Assembly (NCBI RefSeq): GCF_005153485.1
Contig: NZ_CP039740.1
Location: 2,607,001-2,671,000, forward strand
DNA length: 64,000 nucleotides
Direction of reading: 5' to 3'
DNA from: Pseudolabrys sp. FHR47
GTDB lineage: Bacteria; Pseudomonadota; Alphaproteobacteria; Rhizobiales; Xanthobacteraceae
Positions 36,572-45,711 of the stretch are shown piece by piece (the first letter of the stretch is position 1; each line of letters starts with the position of its first letter). Under the pieces are notes generated by a model. The model saw only the letters and a list, made by a program, of their open reading frames with translations, did no database searches and had not been told where the DNA came from. A program made the translations under genes and the position numbers.

Positions 36572-37615
36572 CTAATCCTGAACCGGGGTCCAGATCACCT
36601 GTTCGATATGCTCGGCGCCGGCAGCCAGCATCGCCAGCCGCTCGAAGCCGAGCGCGATGCCGGAGGCGGGCGGCATGATTGCGAGCGCATCCAGAAAATC
36701 CTCGTCGATCGGATAACGCTCGCCATGGATGCGCTGCTTCTCGTCCATCGCCGCATTGAAGCGCCGGCGCTGCTCGGCGGCGTCGGTCAGTTCGGCGAAG
36801 GCATTGCCGAGTTCGATGCCGCAGGCGTAAATCTCGAAGCGCTCGGCCACTTTATCACTTCCGGGCTTCGCCCGCGCCAGCGCCGCCTGCGGCAGCGGAT
36901 ATTCATACAAGATCGTGGCGCGTTCGTTGCCGAGATGAGGCTCGATCTTCTCGACCAGAATGCGGCTGAAAATGTCGCCCCAGTCGTCGCCGCTGCCATA
37001 GGCGATGCCGGCTTGCGCCGCTTCGCGGGCGAGACATTCTCGGTCGCCCTCACCTTCGCCGATCGTGCCAAGGAGATCGATGCCGGCATAGCGCGCAAAG
37101 GCCTCGGCCACCGTGAGGCGCTGCGGCACGGCGAAGGGATCGATCTCGCGGCCGCGAAACGCAAACCGCGTTGCGCCTGTGGCGCGGGCCGCCTCGGCGA
37201 TGATCGCCGCGCAATCGTCCATCAGTGCCTCATAGGGCTCGTTCGCGCGGTACCATTCGATCATCGTGAACTCAGGGTGATGCAGCGCGCCACGCTCGCG
37301 GTTGCGGAACACCCGGGCGAAATCGACAATGCGGGTCTCGCCCGCTGCCAGCAGTTTCTTGCAGGCAAACTCCGGTGAGGTCCTCAAGTACCGCCGCCGT
37401 TCAGCGGTGTCGGGCCCGATGAGGGCCGTCGAAAAGGCATGAAGGTGGGTTTCGTTGCCGGGCGAGACCTGCAGGGTTGCGGTCTCCACCTCGAGGAAGC
37501 CAGCCCCGGCGAACCAGGCCCGGAGCGCAGCCATCACCCGGCCGCGGGCCAATAAATATGGCCGGCGAGCGGCGTGCCTACCCGGGAGCCAGAAAGTGGT
37601 CGGATTTCCGGCCAT
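36572..37615 (-). CDS. epmA: EF-P lysine ligase (GenX/PoxA)
   Basis: Class-II lysyl-tRNA-synthetase paralogue that attaches (R)-beta-lysine to a conserved lysine of elongation factor P. The product has 347 residues and lacks the tRNA anticodon-binding domain of true LysRS. Motif 2 is [22 protein letters not shown] and motif 3 is [12 protein letters not shown]. It is divergent from efp across 114 bases and forms an operon with epmB. Confidence 0.95.
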   Translation of the reverse strand: MAGNPTTFWLPGRHAARRPYLLARGRVMAALRAWFAGAGFLEVETATLQVSPGNETHLHAFSTALIGPDTAERRRYLRTSPEFACKKLLAAGETRIVDFARVFRNRERGALHHPEFTMIEWYRANEPYEALMDDCAAIIAEAARATGATRFAFRGREIDPFAVPQRLTVAEAFARYAGIDLLGTIGEGEGDRECLAREAAQAGIAYGSGDDWGDIFSRILVEKIEPHLGNERATILYEYPLPQAALARAKPGSDKVAERFEIYACGIELGNAFAELTDAAEQRRRFNAAMDEKQRIHGERYPIDEDFLDALAIMPPASGIALGFERLAMLAAGAEHIEQVIWTPVQD

Positions 37616-37729
37616 TTACCGCGTCCGCCGCCCGGTCCGGAAAGGCTGGAAATGGACGCGAAGATCGCTATGGTGCCCCCGAATCCGGCCCCGTTCGCCG
37701 GGACCGTCTCATTTTCAAGGATCGTCATC

Positions 37730-38296
37730 GTGAAGGTCATCGCCAGCCAAGTTCGTAAGGGCAACATCCTGGATATCGAGGGCAAGCTTTATGTCGTCCT
37801 CAATGCCGAGAGCTTCCACCCCGGCAAGGGTACGCCCACCACCCAGATCGATATGCGCCGGATTTCCGACGGCGTGAAGACCCAGCAGCGCTACAAGACC
37901 ACCGACCAGGTCGAGCGCGCCCATGTCGAGGAAGTGGAATATTCCTATCTCTATAACGACGCCGAAGGCTTCCACTTCATGAACGATGAGACCTACGACC
38001 AGGTCCAGGTTCCGGCCGACGTCGTTGGCGATGCCGCCGCCTATCTGCAGGAAGGCATGAAGGTGAACCTGTCGATGCACGAAGGCGTCGCGATCTCGAT
38101 CGAAATCCCGCAGAAGGTCACGCTCGAAATCACCGAGACCGAACCGGTCGTGAAGGGCCAGACCGCGTCGGGCTCGTTCAAGCCGGCGATCCTGTCGAAC
38201 GGCGTGCGCACCATGGTGCCGACCCACATCGTCGCGGGCACCCGCGTCGTGGTCATGACCGCCGACGGCGCCTACGTCGAACGCGCCAAGGACTGA
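37730..38296 (+). CDS. efp: Translation elongation factor P
   Basis: Binds ribosomes stalled at polyproline stretches and promotes peptide-bond formation. The product has 188 residues with three beta domains. The modification site is the loop HPGKGTP (Lys33), in agreement with the beta-lysylation genes next door. The start is GTG at 37730, chosen because AAGGA sits eight bases upstream and the length matches the family; the longer frame runs back into epmA. Confidence 0.97.
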   Translation: MKVIASQVRKGNILDIEGKLYVVLNAESFHPGKGTPTTQIDMRRISDGVKTQQRYKTTDQVERAHVEEVEYSYLYNDAEGFHFMNDETYDQVQVPADVVGDAAAYLQEGMKVNLSMHEGVAISIEIPQKVTLEITETEPVVKGQTASGSFKPAILSNGVRTMVPTHIVAGTRVVVMTADGAYVERAKD

Positions 38297-38372
38297 CCTG
38301 AACAGGTCCGGCGGGGCGTTCAGCCCCGCTCGGCCACTCTTCAATCAAGGGCGTTGCATCAAGGGGCGTGGC

Positions 38373-40085
38373 TTGAAGTCTCCGGTTCTTGTCGGCGCTG
38401 CGCTCTTGACACTCGTCTCGTTTGGCGCCGCCTCCGCGCAGGAAGGCGCCAAGGAAATGTTGGCGCCAAAGGTCACCATCAGCCCGGTGGACTGGACGGC
38501 CGCGGCCGCCGCGCTGAAGGATGCCGGCGACGGCACGCCGGCCGAGCAATTCGCGCGGCTCAATGCCATTAGCGAAAAGCGTTTGCCCGGCATCGCCAAG
38601 AGCAGCGTGCCGGTGCTGCTGCCGATCGATCTCGATGCGCTGAAGGCCGACGTTGAAAAGCCGGACGCCAAGACCTCTGACAAGTATTTCGGTCCGTTCC
38701 ATCCGACGCAGTATTTCCTGCCCGGCCCGGCCGGCTACAGCGGCACCTATCTGCTCGATATCGGCGGCGGTCCGTTCAAGGTCAGCTACAAGAAAAAGCC
38801 GATCGAGATCGAGTTCACCGGCGCGGCCTTCACCTACGATCTCGACGGGCCGAGCCACGCGGAAGTCTTCACACCGAAGGACAAGGACCTCGTCGCGCAG
38901 TTTCCGGGCATCAGGCGCATCCTGCACGAAGCCCATGTGCGCTACGCCTTCGAACGTTTCGGTGTGCCCTACATCCTGTCGATCCAGTGCTACGACCGGC
39001 GGCCGTCGTCGAAATTCCTGTCGTGCCGGGAGGCCGATCCGATCGCGGAATCGTTCCTCAAGCGCCTGCAACTCGCCGGCGGCACGCCGCAGACGATCGC
39101 CGAGCCGAAACTCGATCTGACGCGTCCGGAGGCGAAGTCCGACTTCACCTATTACGCGCCCGGCGATCTCATTCCCGGCTCCGGCTATAAGAAGCAGCCC
39201 GGCACCGCGGATTATCATGTCTATGCGATGATGCGTTTCCCCATCGCCAACGCACCGGCTTATGTGAAGTCGCAGAGTTTCATGCCGTGGGGCGACTGCT
39301 ATCGCACCGGACACAACGGCCGCATCGGCCGCAAGGACTCGCCCTATAGCTGCAAGGTCAACGGCCTGCCGCTGACCTTCAACGAGTCCGCGCCGGTGAA
39401 TTTCAATTATCCGTGGCGCGACAATTTCTGCGAATACCGCGACTTCCTGGTCGGGCAATGCGCCAGTGGCCGCGGCCATCAGGGCCAGGACATACGGCCC
39501 GCCAATTGCGTCATGACCAACGAAGGCTCGGATCGTTGCGAGCCTTATCACCACACCATCGCAGCGGCGCGCGACGGCCTGATCTGGCGCCTCAAGGGCA
39601 ACCTCGCCGCCTATCTGGTGCTCAACAACGCCAATGAGTTCGTGCGCCTGCGTTACCTGCACATGAACCCGGACTTCATGGACGCCGAAGGCCTGCTCAC
39701 CGGACGTCAGGTCAGCGAAGGCGAGATCATCGGCAAGGTCGCCACCTGGGGCGATTACGAGAGCGGCACCTCGTACCATCTGCACTTCAACATGCAGGTC
39801 GTCACCAAACTGGGCTGGGTCTGGGTCAACCCCTACATGTCGCTGGTGCTGGCCTACGAGAAGATGATCAAGGGCCGCGGCACCGAGCTGAAGGAAGGCG
39901 ACCCGCTGCCGCCGGTTCCAGACAAGCCGCCAGTGATCCTTAATCCGTCGATTGCCGGCGCAGCCGCGGCGGCCAATGGCACGGCGGCGCAAACTGAGAA
40001 ACCCAAGGCCAAGACGATCATCGAAAAAGTGCGCAAGAAGATTCGCCGCTACCGCCGCAAGCCACGCACCGAAACGGACGAATAG
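38373..40085 (+). CDS. Secreted M23-family metallopeptidase
   Basis: A 570-residue product with a signal peptide (ALLTLVSFGAASA). The last third is a peptidase_M23 (LytM) domain: GHQGQD gives His369 and Asp373, and YHLHFNM gives His469 and His471, so the zinc ligands are intact. The N-terminal ~330 residues are a large uncharacterised region with several cysteines (CYDRR, SCRE, GDCYR, YSCK). The C-terminal 30 residues are very basic, suggesting binding to envelope polymers. It probably acts on peptidoglycan cross-links. The start is TTG. Confidence 0.88.
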   Translation: MKSPVLVGAALLTLVSFGAASAQEGAKEMLAPKVTISPVDWTAAAAALKDAGDGTPAEQFARLNAISEKRLPGIAKSSVPVLLPIDLDALKADVEKPDAKTSDKYFGPFHPTQYFLPGPAGYSGTYLLDIGGGPFKVSYKKKPIEIEFTGAAFTYDLDGPSHAEVFTPKDKDLVAQFPGIRRILHEAHVRYAFERFGVPYILSIQCYDRRPSSKFLSCREADPIAESFLKRLQLAGGTPQTIAEPKLDLTRPEAKSDFTYYAPGDLIPGSGYKKQPGTADYHVYAMMRFPIANAPAYVKSQSFMPWGDCYRTGHNGRIGRKDSPYSCKVNGLPLTFNESAPVNFNYPWRDNFCEYRDFLVGQCASGRGHQGQDIRPANCVMTNEGSDRCEPYHHTIAAARDGLIWRLKGNLAAYLVLNNANEFVRLRYLHMNPDFMDAEGLLTGRQVSEGEIIGKVATWGDYESGTSYHLHFNMQVVTKLGWVWVNPYMSLVLAYEKMIKGRGTELKEGDPLPPVPDKPPVILNPSIAGAAAAANGTAAQTEKPKAKTIIEKVRKKIRRYRRKPRTETDE

Positions 40086-40172
40086 TTCCGTCTTTGACAG
40101 CGGAACGGCCTCCTCCTTCGAACGTTGACACTGTGACGCTTTAGCGTCCGTCAATTCATCCGAGGAGGAACC

Positions 40173-40463
40173 ATGAAGAAACTGAGCACCGCACTGCTGG
40201 CCGGCGCCTTCGCGCTGACGACCGCGACGGCTTTCGCCCAGGTAGGCGTCAACGCCGGAACCTCGACATCGGGCGGCGCGGCCGTGAGCGGCACGAAGGG
40301 TTCGGGCTCGCTCGGCACTTCGACCGACGCCGGCGCCAATGTCGGCGGCACCAAGGCCAATGTCGGCGTCGATGCCTCGGGCAACGCGGCCGCCAAGAAG
40401 CGCGGTACGACGACGACCGGCAGCGGCGCCGCCGGCGTCGGTGCCAGCGGAACCGTCAAGTAG
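40173..40463 (+). CDS. Low-complexity secreted Gly/Ala/Thr/Ser-rich protein
   Basis: A 96-residue product with a signal peptide ending TAFA. The mature part is made of imperfect repeats of G-x-x-G/A (VNAGTSTSGGAAVSGTKG, ANVGGTKANVGVDASGNA) with a small basic centre (AAKKRGTTTTG). GAGGAGGAACC precedes the ATG. No named family recognised. A terminator follows. Confidence 0.7.
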   Translation: MKKLSTALLAGAFALTTATAFAQVGVNAGTSTSGGAAVSGTKGSGSLGTSTDAGANVGGTKANVGVDASGNAAAKKRGTTTTGSGAAGVGASGTVK

Positions 40464-40484
40464 CGTTGCGTTCAGTTGAGTAGA

Positions 40485-40518
40485 GCCTCCACGGCCCCGC
40501 GCGCCGTGGAGGCTTTTT
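40485..40518 (+). terminator. Rho-independent terminator
   Basis: Arms GCCTCCACGG and CCGTGGAGGC around a 9-base loop, followed by TTTTT on the plus strand. Confidence 0.9.
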
Positions 40519-40630
40519 CGTGGGCGGGCTACGATGCGCCGACTTGCCATTTGTTCGCGTGCGCGAACTTGCCGCGCCATCGATGGGTGCCCCCGATTGT
40601 GCCGGCGGCCTTGCTCGATAGACTGCCGGC

Positions 40631-41878
40631 ATGGCGCGATTCGACGACATCCCCACGATCCAGTTCAACCGCCGTACCTTGATGAGCGGCGCCATGGCGC
40701 TCGCCGGTACCCTCGCAACCCACGGCACCGCTTTCGCCCAATCGGCGGCGTTTCAGAAATGGGTGGCGCGCTTCCGCGATCAGGCCGTCAAGCGCGGCGT
40801 ATCGGAGGCGACCTATGACCGCGTCATGGGCAACATCAAGCCCGACACCGCGGTTTACGAGCTGCAACGCCGCCAGCCCGAATTCACCGAGGAAATGTGG
40901 CAGTACATCAACCGCCGCTGCTCGGACTGGCGCGTTACCACCGGCAAGCAGCGCGCGAAGGAGCATGCCGCGCTGCTGGCGCGGCTTGAGCGCGAGTATG
41001 GCGTCGACCGCTATGTGCTGCTTGGCCTGTGGGGTATGGAGTCCTCGTTCGGCGATGTCATCGATAACCCGAAATATATGCGTCCGGTCATTCCGGCGCT
41101 GGCCGCCCTCGCCTTCGGCGAGCCGCGCCGACGCAAATACTGGGAGGCCGAACTCATCAACGCGCTCAAGATCGTCGATCGCGGTTGGGCGCAACCCAAT
41201 GCCATGATCGGCTCATGGGCCGGCGCCATGGGCCATACGCAATGGATGCCCGAGGTGTGGCTGCGGATCGGCGTCGATTTCGATGGCGACGGGCGCATCA
41301 ACCCCTTCGGCAAGCCGGACGACGCGCTGGCCGGCACCGCGCGCTATCTCGTCGAGCGCGGCAAGTGGCAGCGCGGGCAAGCATGGGGCTGCGAGGTCAA
41401 AGTGCCGTCAGGTGGACAGCGGATGGCCGACAACCGCACCATGCGCTCTTACGCGACGTGGCACGGCCACGGTTTCCGCCGCGCCGATGGCGAGGCTTTC
41501 AAGCGTCCCGACGATCAGGTGAAACTCTGGATCCCGGTCGCCGGCGGGCCGGCGTTCCTGGTCGGGCAGAATTTCCGCGCGGTCTATTCCTACAACCCGT
41601 CGCTCAGCTATTCGCTGGCGCTGGTGCATCTTGGCGATCTCATTCGCGGCGACGGCGATTTCCGTCAGCAATTCCCTGGCGGCGAGCGCATCCCGACGAT
41701 CGACGAGATCAAGGAAATCCAGACCCGCCTCAACGCGCGCGGCTTCAAGACCGACGGCATCGACGGCCGCACCGGTTCGGACACGGTGCGCGCCATCGGT
41801 GCCTTCCAGAGAAGCGTCGGCATGAATCCGGATGGCTATGCGGGACTGAAGGTGCTAGAGCGGCTGCGGCAGCCTTAA
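40631..41878 (+). CDS. Lytic murein transglycosylase, MltB type, with peptidoglycan-binding domain
   Basis: Cleaves peptidoglycan glycan strands. The product has 415 residues. FNRRTLMSGAMALAG gives a twin-arginine-like signal. The SLT_2 domain (about 40-335) has catalytic Glu137 in GLWGMESSFGD, with SWAGAMGHTQWMP and NPFGKPDDALAGTA beyond it. The last ~60 residues are a PG_binding_1 domain (IKEIQTRLNARGFKTDGIDGRTG). It lies convergent with the end of the sox block. Confidence 0.93.
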   Translation: MARFDDIPTIQFNRRTLMSGAMALAGTLATHGTAFAQSAAFQKWVARFRDQAVKRGVSEATYDRVMGNIKPDTAVYELQRRQPEFTEEMWQYINRRCSDWRVTTGKQRAKEHAALLARLEREYGVDRYVLLGLWGMESSFGDVIDNPKYMRPVIPALAALAFGEPRRRKYWEAELINALKIVDRGWAQPNAMIGSWAGAMGHTQWMPEVWLRIGVDFDGDGRINPFGKPDDALAGTARYLVERGKWQRGQAWGCEVKVPSGGQRMADNRTMRSYATWHGHGFRRADGEAFKRPDDQVKLWIPVAGGPAFLVGQNFRAVYSYNPSLSYSLALVHLGDLIRGDGDFRQQFPGGERIPTIDEIKEIQTRLNARGFKTDGIDGRTGSDTVRAIGAFQRSVGMNPDGYAGLKVLERLRQP

Positions 41879-41899
41879 GGCTGCCGCGCACCGTGAGCA

Positions 41900-43171
41900 T
41901 CACCCGAAAATATCCGCCGTGATGCCGTTATACCAGTCGACCGACTCCTTGTAGTTCTGCTTGCGGATGTCGGCGGCCTCGTTCTTCTGACTGACGAAAG
42001 TGTTGGTCGCCTTGATGGCGCCGTCCTTCGGCTCGTAGCTGGCGCCCACCTTGATATCGTCGTCCGGCGCAATCAGGCTCCAGCAAGTATTGGAGTAGCG
42101 CGCCGGGAACGCCCGCGACTGCGTCAGCTCGGAGCGGATGATCATCGCCGCCACCTTGGCCTGGCTGTTGGCCGAGAAAGCCGACTTCGGCATGTCGCCG
42201 GCGATCGATGCGTCGCCGACCACGAAGATGTTCGGATCGACCGTGGATTTCATCGAGGCCGCGTCGATCGGGCAGAAGCCCGAGGCATTGGTGAGATTAG
42301 CGTCGCGCGCGATCTTGCCGGCCATCTGTGCCGGAATGACATTGACCAGCGCGGCCTTATAGTCCGACAGATCGGTCTTCACCGTGCCTGCCTTGACGTC
42401 AACGCCTTTGATGCCGCCGTGAATCTTCGGGTCCTGCCATTCGATCATGCCCGGATAGTGCTTCTCCCAGCCTTCCATGAACACGGCCTGCTTGGAGAAG
42501 TTCGGCTTGGGGTCAAGAATGACGATGCGCGACTTCTTGTGTCCCTTCTTCTTGAGCACATTGGCGAACATCGATGCCCGCTCATAGGGCCCAGGCGGGC
42601 AGCGATAGGGATTGGGCGGCGCGATCATGACGATCTGGTCGCCATCCTTCAGCGCATTGAGCTTCTTGACCAGAAGCTGCGTTTGCGCGCCTGGCTTCCA
42701 GGCATGCGGCATGATATCGGCGGCCGCTTCCGAATACCCTGGCACGGAATCGAATTTGAGGTCGATGCCAGGCGCCACCAGCAGCCGGTCGTAAGGAATG
42801 CGCTGGCCGCCGGCGATAATGACCTGCTTCTTGTCGCGATCGATCGCGGTCGCCGCCGCGTGCACGACCTTGACGCCGCTCTTCTTAACCTTGTCGTAGT
42901 TGTGAGTGAGCGACTTGTAATCGCGGAAGCCGCCAACATAGAGGTTGGAGAAGAAGCAGGTGGTAAAGGTCTTCTGCGGCTCGATCAGCGTCACGTCAAT
43001 GGCGCCGTTCGATTCCTTGACGATGTAACGTGCGGCGGTGCCGCCGCCCGGACCGCCGCCGATGACGACGACCTTGGGCTTGCCCTGCGCGAGCACCAGG
43101 CTCGGCATGGCCAGCGCCGACAGCGAGGCTCCGGCCAATAGCCCGAAATTGCGGCGTGTGAGTTCAGTCAT
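41900..43171 (-). CDS. soxF: Sulfide dehydrogenase flavoprotein subunit (SoxF/FccB)
   Basis: Flavocytochrome c sulfide dehydrogenase large subunit; oxidises sulfide in the periplasm and passes electrons to the cytochrome subunit (SoxE). The product has 423 residues. Twin-arginine signal TRRNFGLLAGASLSAL; FAD-binding VIGGGPGGGTAA; Cys72 (TTCFFSN) at the covalent FAD site; the redox cysteine pair is in NPYRCPPGPYE and GFCPIDAAS. It is the last gene of the soxC-D-E-F run, 13 bases after soxE. The start at 43171 is set by the signal peptide. Confidence 0.94.
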   Translation of the reverse strand: MTELTRRNFGLLAGASLSALAMPSLVLAQGKPKVVVIGGGPGGGTAARYIVKESNGAIDVTLIEPQKTFTTCFFSNLYVGGFRDYKSLTHNYDKVKKSGVKVVHAAATAIDRDKKQVIIAGGQRIPYDRLLVAPGIDLKFDSVPGYSEAAADIMPHAWKPGAQTQLLVKKLNALKDGDQIVMIAPPNPYRCPPGPYERASMFANVLKKKGHKKSRIVILDPKPNFSKQAVFMEGWEKHYPGMIEWQDPKIHGGIKGVDVKAGTVKTDLSDYKAALVNVIPAQMAGKIARDANLTNASGFCPIDAASMKSTVDPNIFVVGDASIAGDMPKSAFSANSQAKVAAMIIRSELTQSRAFPARYSNTCWSLIAPDDDIKVGASYEPKDGAIKATNTFVSQKNEAADIRKQNYKESVDWYNGITADIFG

Positions 43172-43184
43172 GGTCACCCCCGGG

Positions 43185-43547
43185 TTAGCGCGGCTTGGCC
43201 GCGGCGAAGTAAGCAGCAAGCGCTGCGATGTCGTCGTCATGCAAACGGCCGGCGATGTTCTGCATCGCCGGGTTGGGAAGCGTCTTCGCCCGATAGGCCT
43301 TGAGGACTTCGACGAAATGCCGCTGGTCGAGACCGTGAATGGGAGGAATGGTGCTGTCGGACTTGGCGGCGCCGTGACAGGTCGTGCATTCGGACGACAG
43401 ATAACGTCCGAGTTCGACGTCACCGGCCATGGCCGCCTGCGACGCGCCGCCGGACATCGCCATGCCGATTGTCAGGATGGCGACAGCGCCGCCCTCCCGT
43501 GCCATTCGATTATTCGTGCGCAACCGCGCATGCGCCAGACGACGCAT
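43185..43547 (-). CDS. soxE: Cytochrome c subunit of sulfide dehydrogenase (SoxE/FccA-like)
   Basis: A 120-residue periplasmic c-type cytochrome with one haem motif, CTTCH (54-58), a signal sequence ending near SQAAMA, and a likely axial methionine in NPAMQNIAGRL. Paracoccus SoxE has two haems; this one has a single site and is closer to small FccA subunits. The start at 43547 is chosen because GGAGG lies eight bases upstream; ATG at 43505 is also possible. It should accept electrons from SoxF. Confidence 0.88.
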   Translation of the reverse strand: MRRLAHARLRTNNRMAREGGAVAILTIGMAMSGGASQAAMAGDVELGRYLSSECTTCHGAAKSDSTIPPIHGLDQRHFVEVLKAYRAKTLPNPAMQNIAGRLHDDDIAALAAYFAAAKPR

Positions 43548-43651
43548 TGCTTTCGCCTCCCCGGTCGCAATGAGCTTGGCATGACGCCTCATGCCGCCCA
43601 ATTTCTTATTTCTTTCAACGCTTTGACAAAATGTCGCAGCGAATAAACGTC

Positions 43652-44320
43652 CTATTCGACGCCACCTTTGCGGATGGATTTGTCGTCAGGCGTCACGTCG
43701 ATAACAGAAGCATGCCCCGTGATTTTCACCGGCGGCCGACAGTCCTTCATGCAGGGGTTTGGATTCCAGAACGCCTTCTCGGCAGTCTTGCGATCGTCGT
43801 CATAGAAGCCACCCTCGTTCGGCATCTTCACCTGGGACCAGGTCTCCTTCGACAGCACGAACTTGTCGTCGACGATGTCGTTGAGGTTGAGGATGAAAGC
43901 GGTGACCGCATAGAGTTCGTCATTGCTCAGCGATTGCGCGTCGCCGAACGGCATGGCGCGTCGGATGTAGTCGAAGAAGCTCGCCACGTAGGGAAAGTAC
44001 GAGCCGACGGTCTTGACCGGATCGTGGGTGGCCAGCGAACCCTTGCCCTGCGCCAGTTGCGGCCAGCGTCCGGCGCTTTCGCCGAATTCACCGTGACAGG
44101 CGGCGCAGCGTTCGAGATAGACCTTTTCGCCGTCGCGCACCGAGCCCTTGCCCGGCGGCAGGCCCTGTCCGTCGGGGCGGACGTCGATGTCCCAACCGGC
44201 AATCTGTTCGGGCGTCGCCTGCGTGCCGATGTTGTAACTATGCGGTTTCGGCGATTGCGCAAACGCCGGCGCGGCGACAGCAAATGCAGCCGCCGCAATA
44301 ATACTAACCCACCTCGACAT
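43652..44320 (-). CDS. soxD: Sulfane dehydrogenase cytochrome subunit SoxD
   Basis: Electron-accepting cytochrome of the SoxCD sulfane dehydrogenase. The product has 222 residues: signal peptide (WVSIIAAAAFAVAAPAFA), one haem site CAACH (72-76), and a probable axial Met in IRRAMPFGDAQSL. It is shorter than the two-haem SoxD of Paracoccus. The start overlaps the soxC stop by 17 bases, so the subunits are translationally coupled. Confidence 0.93.
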   Translation of the reverse strand: MSRWVSIIAAAAFAVAAPAFAQSPKPHSYNIGTQATPEQIAGWDIDVRPDGQGLPPGKGSVRDGEKVYLERCAACHGEFGESAGRWPQLAQGKGSLATHDPVKTVGSYFPYVASFFDYIRRAMPFGDAQSLSNDELYAVTAFILNLNDIVDDKFVLSKETWSQVKMPNEGGFYDDDRKTAEKAFWNPNPCMKDCRPPVKITGHASVIDVTPDDKSIRKGGVE

Positions 44321-45566
44321 TCTCGACCTCCCCGTTCGGCTTGACCGCCCAGGTCTGGATGCCGTTGTTGTGATAGATCGAATTAACGCCGCGGATTTTG
44401 CGGAGGTCGTCCTTGGTCGGCTGCACATAGCCGGTCTCATCCATCGCGCGCGACTGCAGCAACAGCTCCTGCCCGTTCCATTCGGTCTCGGCGTAGAAGC
44501 GGACGCAGGATTTGTCGAACACCGGTCCGTCAATCGTCGCCGTTCGCCAGTTGCGGCCGCCGTCGAGCGAGACGTCGACGCGCGTGACCTTGCCACGCCC
44601 CGACCAGGCCAGACCGGAGATAACGAGAAAGCCCTTCTTTTTCACCGGCGCCTGCGGCGACGGCGAGGTGATCACAGACTTCGCATCCATCTCGAAGGTG
44701 AATTTGCGCGCTTTGCCGTTCTCGAGCAGGTCCGTGTATTTCGAGGTCTCCTCGCGCGTGTACCAAGGCTGATCGCCGACTTCGATGCGGCGAAGCCATT
44801 TGATCCAGATATTGCCTTCCCACCCCGGCACCACCAGCCGCACCGGATAGCCCTGTTCGGGGCGCAGCATTTCGCCGTTCTGGCGGTAGGCAATGAGGCA
44901 ATCGTCGAGCGCCTTGGAGAGCGGCAACGAGCGGTTCATGCCGGACGAGTCGCCGCCTTCGACATGCAGCCACTTTGCGTTCGGCTTCAGACCGGCCTGC
45001 TCGAGCAGAAGCTTGAGCGGCACACCGGTGTACATCACGCAATGGATCATGCCGTGGGTGTACTGGCAGCCATTGAGCTGCGCGCCACGCCACTCCATGC
45101 CGGAGTTGGCGGCGCATTCGAGGAAATAGACGCGGCTGACGCGCGGCAGGCGCTTCAAGTCCTCCAGCGTGAAAATCAGCGGCTTGTCCACCAGGCCGTG
45201 GAGCATCAGGCGATAATCGTGCGGATTGATCTCAGTGATGCCGCCGTGGTGACGCTCGAAGCACAGCCCGTTCGGCGTGATGATGCCGTCGAGATCGTGC
45301 AGCGGCGTGAAGCTCACGGACGACTCGCGGCTCGCGGTCAGCCACTGCACATCGCGGCGGATGACGTCCTTCTCGAACGATGATGGATGGCCGTAAGGCC
45401 GCACGCCAACGCCGTCGCCGAGCGTCTTGCTCCACGTCGCGACATTGGGCGGCAGATTGGCATTGTCCGCGCGCGCTGCGCCGGCAGCACCGGCCGCGGC
45501 AAGACCGGCCGCCCCGGCGAGGAAGCTCCGGCGTGACGGTCGCGTCGGAGTATCGGATGGATTCAT
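44304..45566 (-). CDS. soxC: Sulfane dehydrogenase molybdopterin subunit SoxC
   Basis: Molybdenum-cofactor subunit related to sulfite oxidase; SoxCD removes electrons from the sulfane sulfur on SoxYZ, so thiosulfate can go fully to sulfate without stored sulfur globules. The product has 420 residues. Twin-arginine signal SRRSFLAGAAG; Mo-ligating Cys151 in FLECAANSGMEW; PVRLVVPGWEGNIWIKWL is a sulfite-oxidase-family signature. Its own operator-like palindrome lies 52 bases upstream. Confidence 0.96.
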   Translation of the reverse strand: MNPSDTPTRPSRRSFLAGAAGLAAAGAAGAARADNANLPPNVATWSKTLGDGVGVRPYGHPSSFEKDVIRRDVQWLTASRESSVSFTPLHDLDGIITPNGLCFERHHGGITEINPHDYRLMLHGLVDKPLIFTLEDLKRLPRVSRVYFLECAANSGMEWRGAQLNGCQYTHGMIHCVMYTGVPLKLLLEQAGLKPNAKWLHVEGGDSSGMNRSLPLSKALDDCLIAYRQNGEMLRPEQGYPVRLVVPGWEGNIWIKWLRRIEVGDQPWYTREETSKYTDLLENGKARKFTFEMDAKSVITSPSPQAPVKKKGFLVISGLAWSGRGKVTRVDVSLDGGRNWRTATIDGPVFDKSCVRFYAETEWNGQELLLQSRAMDETGYVQPTKDDLRKIRGVNSIYHNNGIQTWAVKPNGEVENVEVG

Positions 45567-45617
45567 CGGCGCCCTCCACTACACGGCTCATGATCAGAGC
45601 CTTGGGGTGCTCATATC

Positions 45618-45637
45618 ATATTCGTCTGAACGAATAT
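45618..45637. promoter_or_regulatory. Putative SoxR operator upstream of soxC
   Basis: ATATTCGT-CTGA-ACGAATAT is a perfect inverted repeat in the soxB-soxC gap. It contains ATTC-N8-GAAT, also found upstream of soxY (49739-49758). Size and symmetry suit an ArsR-family regulator. Confidence 0.75.
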
Positions 45638-45711
45638 ATAGAAAGCTTGCCGCACAACCGGGCTGGGGAGAATTATTTTATCGCCGCAGTGCAAATACAA
45701 GCACAGCCGTT

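Noticed and set aside
38253..40580. 775-codon open frame antisense to the M23 peptidase gene and its neighbours
   Set aside because: It spans three real plus-strand genes and a terminator; composition is that of a codon shadow.
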